Shown: positions 60,562-64,000 of the stretch, in pieces
Layout: every line of letters begins with the position of its first letter
How positions within the stretch are numbered: position 1 is the stretch's first letter
NCBI GenBank assembly: GCA_024640365.1
Contig: JAHEFE010000003.1
Location: 1 to 64,000, forward strand
Origin: Woeseiaceae bacterium
GTDB taxonomy: Bacteria; Pseudomonadota; Gammaproteobacteria; Steroidobacterales; Woeseiaceae
Reading direction: 5' to 3'
DNA length: 64,000 nucleotides
Translations under genes and position numbers: made by a program
The notes under the pieces: model-generated
Database searches by the model: none
What the model saw: the letters and a program-made list of their open reading frames with translations, nothing else
What the model was told of the DNA's origin: nothing

Positions 60562-61449
60562 TCAAATATTGGCGTAAAGCTGTGGATCACTCTTGAAACG
60601 GCGATGAATCCAGAAGTACTGATCAGGCGCTTCCCGAACATGCTGTTCAATGATCTGGTTAATTCTGGTCGCATCATCCAGGTCATTACCGCTTGGAAAA
60701 TTAATCAGCGGTTCTTCCAGGCGCAGTACATAGCCCTTGTTGTCTGGTCGGCGCGCGCAGTACAACGGCATGACGACACAACCGTGGCGGGACGCGATTC
60801 TCGCGACGCTGTTCGCTGTAGGAGCAGTAATCCCAAAAAAGGGTGCGGCCACCGGTACTCCGCCCGTCTGTGCCTGGTCCACGGCCAGCCACACGGCTCG
60901 ATTTTGTTTCAGGCTTTTCAGTAACTGCCGAAAGCTGTCTTTGGGTATCGCCGTGCGTGCTCCACGTTCCCTGCCGCGAATGATTTGCTTGTCAATTACC
61001 GCGTTGCCAGTCGGCCGGTAGCTCACGTCAAAATCAATGGCAGTACCAAGCAAACGGCAACTCATATCCAAAACCGTGAAATGACCGCCGATAAGCAATA
61101 CGCCTTTGCCTGCGGCCATGGCTTGCTCAAGATTTTCGACGCCCTCCACCTGTGCCAGTTTATTGATACGTTGGTCTGAACCCCACCAGGCGCTCCCGAT
61201 TTCAAAGAAGCTGCGACCCAGATTGCGAAAATTCTCAAATAACAAAGCTTGCCTTTCCGCAGTGGTCAGGTCAGGAAAGCAGAGGTCAATATTGATGCGG
61301 GCTATGGCGCGGCGTTTACTGGCCAGCAAGTAAAGAATGCCTCCAAGGAAGCCGCCAGCGCTCATTTGTAAACGGAATGGGAGTAGCCAGCAGAGGCCCT
61401 TATGGCAGGCCAGCAATACCGTTATTGCCCCATTGGTCAGGCGAGGCAC
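60562..61449 (-). CDS. LpxL-family lipid A late acyltransferase (copy 2)
   Basis: Homologue of the adjacent gene, 295 residues, starting at GTG 61449. The catalytic motif is HxxxxD (IGGHFTVLDMS) where copy 1 has Glu, a normal variant in this family. Shared marks are INIDLCFPDL, FFEIGSAWWGSDQR, VDQAQTGG and IHRRFK. With copy 1 it probably supplies the two secondary acyl chains of lipid A. Confidence 0.85.
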   Translation of the reverse strand: MPRLTNGAITVLLACHKGLCWLLPFRLQMSAGGFLGGILYLLASKRRAIARINIDLCFPDLTTAERQALLFENFRNLGRSFFEIGSAWWGSDQRINKLAQVEGVENLEQAMAAGKGVLLIGGHFTVLDMSCRLLGTAIDFDVSYRPTGNAVIDKQIIRGRERGARTAIPKDSFRQLLKSLKQNRAVWLAVDQAQTGGVPVAAPFFGITAPTANSVARIASRHGCVVMPLYCARRPDNKGYVLRLEEPLINFPSGNDLDDATRINQIIEQHVREAPDQYFWIHRRFKSDPQLYANI

Positions 61450-61488
61450 GAGCGCTCTGAGCCTTGCGAGCGTCGCCAGTTCGCGTCG

Positions 61489-62859
61489 TTACTCGTTGGT
61501 TCCGTCGATGGAATCATCGTCACCCAGGTTCGGACCATCCAGGTTTTGTTCCGTTTCATCTTCATCGTCGAGGCCTGACATTATTCGACTTTCCTCTTCC
61601 CCGTCAACGTCATTATCGAGATCATTGGGGGTGGGGACGGGCGGCTCATCGGTCTGGATACCAATATGAAAGGTCGCAAATCCCGGCATTACGACCTGGT
61701 TTCTAGCCATGCCGATAACCCGACCAGCGTACGGTGACAAGACCTCGGTCATCGCGTTGGTCATTGGATCTGTAATGGTTCCAAGTACATCGCCTTTGTG
61801 GACTGTACTGCCAAGATTTACATCGGCGAGCAGAATGCCGCCGCGACTGGCTCGTACCCAGCTGGATCGATAGTAAATGGGTTCCGGTTCTCCCCAGAAA
61901 CGAAGTTTGCGCACCATGCCGAGCGTCGTCAGCAGCGTTTCTATTCCCTTCACGCCGTGTTTGACTTCTTCAAGCTCGAGCTGTGAAGGTCCACCTGCCT
62001 CCAGTGTCACGCTGGGGATTCCCGCCTTGCTGGCGGCGTAGCGCAGGGTTCCAACGGCAGGAGCACCGTGAATAACGACGGTCGAACCAAATCCCTGAGC
62101 CAGCGAAATGACAGCAGGATTGCGGAGATCCGCTCGCAGTTGCGGCAGGTTGGTCCGCTCAAATGAACCCGTATGCAAGTCGACCAGCGAGTCGCAATGC
62201 CTGATGACCTGGTTAAATAGCGAATAGGCGATGCGCGAGGCGGCACTGCCGTTCGGGTTCCCTGGGAAGTAACGGTTAAGATCGCGCCTATCTGGCAAAT
62301 AGCGATCGCCGCGGCGAAATCCTTGCACGTTGACAATTGGAACGCCGATTATTGTCCCTGATAATCGGTCTGCCTTAATTTCGTGCATGATGCGGCGGAC
62401 GATCTCGATGCCGTTGAGCTCGTCCCCATGCAGCGCGGCGGTCAGACACAGCGTTGGGCCTTCCGAGTTGCCATGTATGACCAAGACGGGTGTCGTTACA
62501 GGAACTCCCTCAAATAGCTGCGTGACGGACCACGATAGGCGAGCGGAAGTCCCCGGTTGTACCGTAGCCCCCAAAATTTCAATGGGTGCCCTGGCCGGCG
62601 GGAGTTCTGCGGACACGCCTTCAGTAGCGTCAGGCATTGCTAACGGCCGCGCGCTGGCGGATTCCATTGGCAGTGGCTGTCCAGGTGGCGGCGTCTGTTC
62701 TGACTCAGCAGCATCGGGCGCAATGCGTTTAGCTATTGGCACCTCGTTCGCGAGCTCATTTTGGCCTGCATCCTCGGCATGAGTGGCATAAGGTGACAAC
62801 AAGATTGCCGCGAAAAAGACCAAAAGCCGACGATTGTTAATAAGTGGATGTGAAATCAT
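61489..62859 (-). CDS. Exported succinylglutamate desuccinylase/aspartoacylase-family protein
   Basis: M14-like zinc hydrolase of 456 residues. Signal peptide ends ATHA. After a Pro/Glu/Ala-rich linker (30-90), the catalytic domain has H144-G-D-E147 in ALHGDELNG, PDRRDLNRYFPG, and the third zinc ligand in VDLHTGS. A beta-rich C-terminal domain (about 330-395) precedes a strikingly acidic tail of about 55 residues (NDVDGEEES, GLDDEDETEQN). Aspartoacylases remove acyl groups from amino acids; the exported location is unusual. It is divergent from a small membrane gene. Confidence 0.82.
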   Translation of the reverse strand: MISHPLINNRRLLVFFAAILLSPYATHAEDAGQNELANEVPIAKRIAPDAAESEQTPPPGQPLPMESASARPLAMPDATEGVSAELPPARAPIEILGATVQPGTSARLSWSVTQLFEGVPVTTPVLVIHGNSEGPTLCLTAALHGDELNGIEIVRRIMHEIKADRLSGTIIGVPIVNVQGFRRGDRYLPDRRDLNRYFPGNPNGSAASRIAYSLFNQVIRHCDSLVDLHTGSFERTNLPQLRADLRNPAVISLAQGFGSTVVIHGAPAVGTLRYAASKAGIPSVTLEAGGPSQLELEEVKHGVKGIETLLTTLGMVRKLRFWGEPEPIYYRSSWVRASRGGILLADVNLGSTVHKGDVLGTITDPMTNAMTEVLSPYAGRVIGMARNQVVMPGFATFHIGIQTDEPPVPTPNDLDNDVDGEEESRIMSGLDDEDETEQNLDGPNLGDDDSIDGTNE

Positions 62860-63068
62860 ATGTCCGGAACTAAAGATGAATCTCGGTTCTCGTTAACCGA
62901 GTTGCTGAAACAGGTTACGCGAAAACCTGAAAAAGTGTATAAATTTTGCTGCCCCGTATCTGATTGTTTAAGACTGCGCGGCAAGGTGGCTTATACATTT
63001 AGAGTGATAGGGAGTCTTGGTATGGAAGCTGATCCGACTGTCGAACCGCATTGCTGGGGTGTAAGCAC

Positions 63069-63449
63069 ATGCTTTCGAGATTAAGCCTTGTAGCAGCACT
63101 TGCCGTGGTTTGCCTGGCATTCATCGTCTACGTTGAGTCGGCCGATGGTTATATTTTCCGAAATGCAGTTCCGCTTTTGATGTTGTTGCTGCTGTCTGCG
63201 CTGGCATTGCGCAAAGGTGGAGGCACCTGGACTGGTGCGGGTTGGCGCTGGCCACTGGCTACGCTAGGATTTGCCGTGCCAACAGTGGGCCTGTCGATCT
63301 ATTTGCACTTTGGGTACCTGATTGATCGCGACGGGATAGTGAGCGGTTCGCTGCGGCCCGAAATGCTCTTCGCCTATCTGCCGATTTATACCTTGTTTGC
63401 CGGGTGTATCGGGCTGTCTATTGGCTGGATTATCGGTCGTAACGTCTAA
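63069..63449 (+). CDS. Hypothetical four-helix membrane protein
   Basis: Protein of 126 residues from ATG 63069 (GGGGTG upstream). Four hydrophobic helices at about 5-22, 33-48, 62-80 and 100-122, with conserved-looking Gly at the last (GCIGLSIGWIIG). Function unknown. The 209 nt between the aspartoacylase-like gene and this one hold no convincing gene. Confidence 0.65.
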   Translation: MLSRLSLVAALAVVCLAFIVYVESADGYIFRNAVPLLMLLLLSALALRKGGGTWTGAGWRWPLATLGFAVPTVGLSIYLHFGYLIDRDGIVSGSLRPEMLFAYLPIYTLFAGCIGLSIGWIIGRNV

Positions 63450-63528
63450 AATGTGATTGGTTCGTCTATTTATATGGGTAGAATTTTTGCTAATCTCCCG
63501 GAATTGATTCGGAGGTCGCATACGGTAA

Positions 63529-64000
63529 ATGTCTAGAGACGCAAGAAAATGGATGATGGTAATGCTGGGCTCCGTGGCGGTGCTGTGCGGGTTCGGGTTG
63601 TCGGCAGGCGACGTACTTGCGGGTGATTTTCCATTAGCTGACAAAATTATTGTTGAGAAAGGCCAGCGTAAGTTGCATTTGCTGCAAAAAGACAAGGTCC
63701 TGAAGAGTTTTGATATTGCGCTTGGACTGGTTCCGACCGGTGATAAGCATGAAGAGGGTGACTTGAAAACGCCGGAAGGCAATTACAACCTGGATGCTCG
63801 CAATACCAGCAGCGATTATTTTCTGTCCATACACGTTTCTTATCCAAATGCGGATGACGTTCGCAAAGCAGAGGCGCGCGGTGTGTCAGCGGGTGGTCAA
63901 ATAATGATTCACGGTCAGCCCAATACGCCGACCTACTCGGATGCTTATTATCGATTGCAGGACTGGACTAACGGCTGTATCGCCGTATCAAATTCAGACA
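63529..64000 (+). CDS. L,D-transpeptidase (YkuD family), 3' end beyond window
   Basis: Exported peptidoglycan L,D-transpeptidase, about 157 codons present. Signal peptide is in the first 33 residues (VMLGSVAVLCGFGLSAG, then DVLAGD). The YkuD domain starts ADKIIVEKGQRKLHLLQKD; the active site is near the edge, with MIHGQP and DWTNGCIAVSNSD, where Cys is the nucleophile. GGAGGT stands 12 nt before the ATG, rather far, so a nearby alternative start is possible. The gene continues past the right edge. Confidence 0.87.
   Translation, partial: MSRDARKWMMVMLGSVAVLCGFGLSAGDVLAGDFPLADKIIVEKGQRKLHLLQKDKVLKSFDIALGLVPTGDKHEEGDLKTPEGNYNLDARNTSSDYFLSIHVSYPNADDVRKAEARGVSAGGQIMIHGQPNTPTYSDAYYRLQDWTNGCIAVSNSD

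Noticed and set aside
62860-63084. 74-codon frame between the aspartoacylase-like gene and the four-helix protein
   Set aside because: It begins one base after the divergent start codon, has no ribosome site and overlaps the next gene.
1-64000. tRNA or rRNA genes, CRISPR arrays, insertion sequences, prophage
   Set aside because: No cloverleaf or rRNA-like stretch, regularly spaced repeats, transposase or phage genes were seen on either strand.

Overview
The window looks like chromosomal DNA of a free-living Gram-negative gammaproteobacterium, probably marine or sediment-associated. The evidence is a lipopolysaccharide core and lipid A gene cluster with a Kdo kinase, TonB-dependent uptake with FecI/FecR-type regulation, glnE next to core LPS genes, lipoproteins with canonical lipoboxes, and sigma-54 promoters. 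Gene content and style resemble Woeseiaceae, Chromatiales and Xanthomonadales relatives, but this placement is inference and was not tested. Coding density is very high. No tRNA, rRNA, CRISPR array, insertion sequence or prophage was seen.

Layout. 1-2.4 kb: a tryptophanase gene cut by the left edge, and a divergent threonine/serine dehydratase. 2.5-4.1 kb: a secreted protein with an exact 18-residue DGSG repeat, a strong terminator, a consensus sigma-54 promoter and a CBS-pair protein. 4.2-15 kb: an apparent nutrient-uptake locus with an exported argininosuccinate-lyase-like enzyme, ECF sigma factor, FecR anti-sigma, TonB-dependent receptor, SLC13/DASS carboxylate transporter, N-acyl-D-amino-acid deacylase lipoprotein and a convergent M14 carboxypeptidase lipoprotein. 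15-23 kb: a TPR protein, an exported TonB-C-like protein, mtnA with a class II aldolase, an AMACR-type CoA transferase/racemase, an Omp85-type barrel and an LTA-synthase-type phosphotransferase. 23-35 kb: mixed housekeeping and accessory genes, including an MFS transporter, folD, tpm, a ceramidase-like membrane hydrolase, ppiC, a Tat-exported molybdenum hydroxylase with its 2Fe-2S subunit, an acyltransferase, GIY-YIG, MBL, DUF819 and NERD proteins. 35-41 kb: a beta-helix lipoprotein paired with an SO2930-type dihaem cytochrome, a diiron-like hydrolase, a 49-residue membrane protein, a dienelactone hydrolase lipoprotein and small membrane or secreted proteins.

41-43.4 kb holds the most distinctive regulatory unit. 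A PAS-PAS-AAA-HTH sigma-54 activator is divergent from a 91-residue secreted protein of unknown function. Between them are a good sigma-54 promoter reading towards the small gene and two 17-bp palindromic sites placed like activator sites, one of them between the activator's own -35 and -10. The small gene is followed by a 228-nt structured tail ending in a terminator-like stem.

43.4-51 kb: a phospholipid-type operon (CDP-alcohol phosphatidyltransferase, HAD phosphatase, VTT/DedA-like protein), dacB, an SH3 protein, cysteine synthase and a GGDEF/EAL protein. 51-61.5 kb: glnE followed by LPS genes (zf-CHCC protein, WaaE-like glycosyltransferase, hldD, waaF, a second GT9 transferase, kdkA and two LpxL-like acyltransferases). 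61.5-64 kb: an exported aspartoacylase-family protein with an acidic tail, a four-TM protein and an L,D-transpeptidase cut by the right edge.
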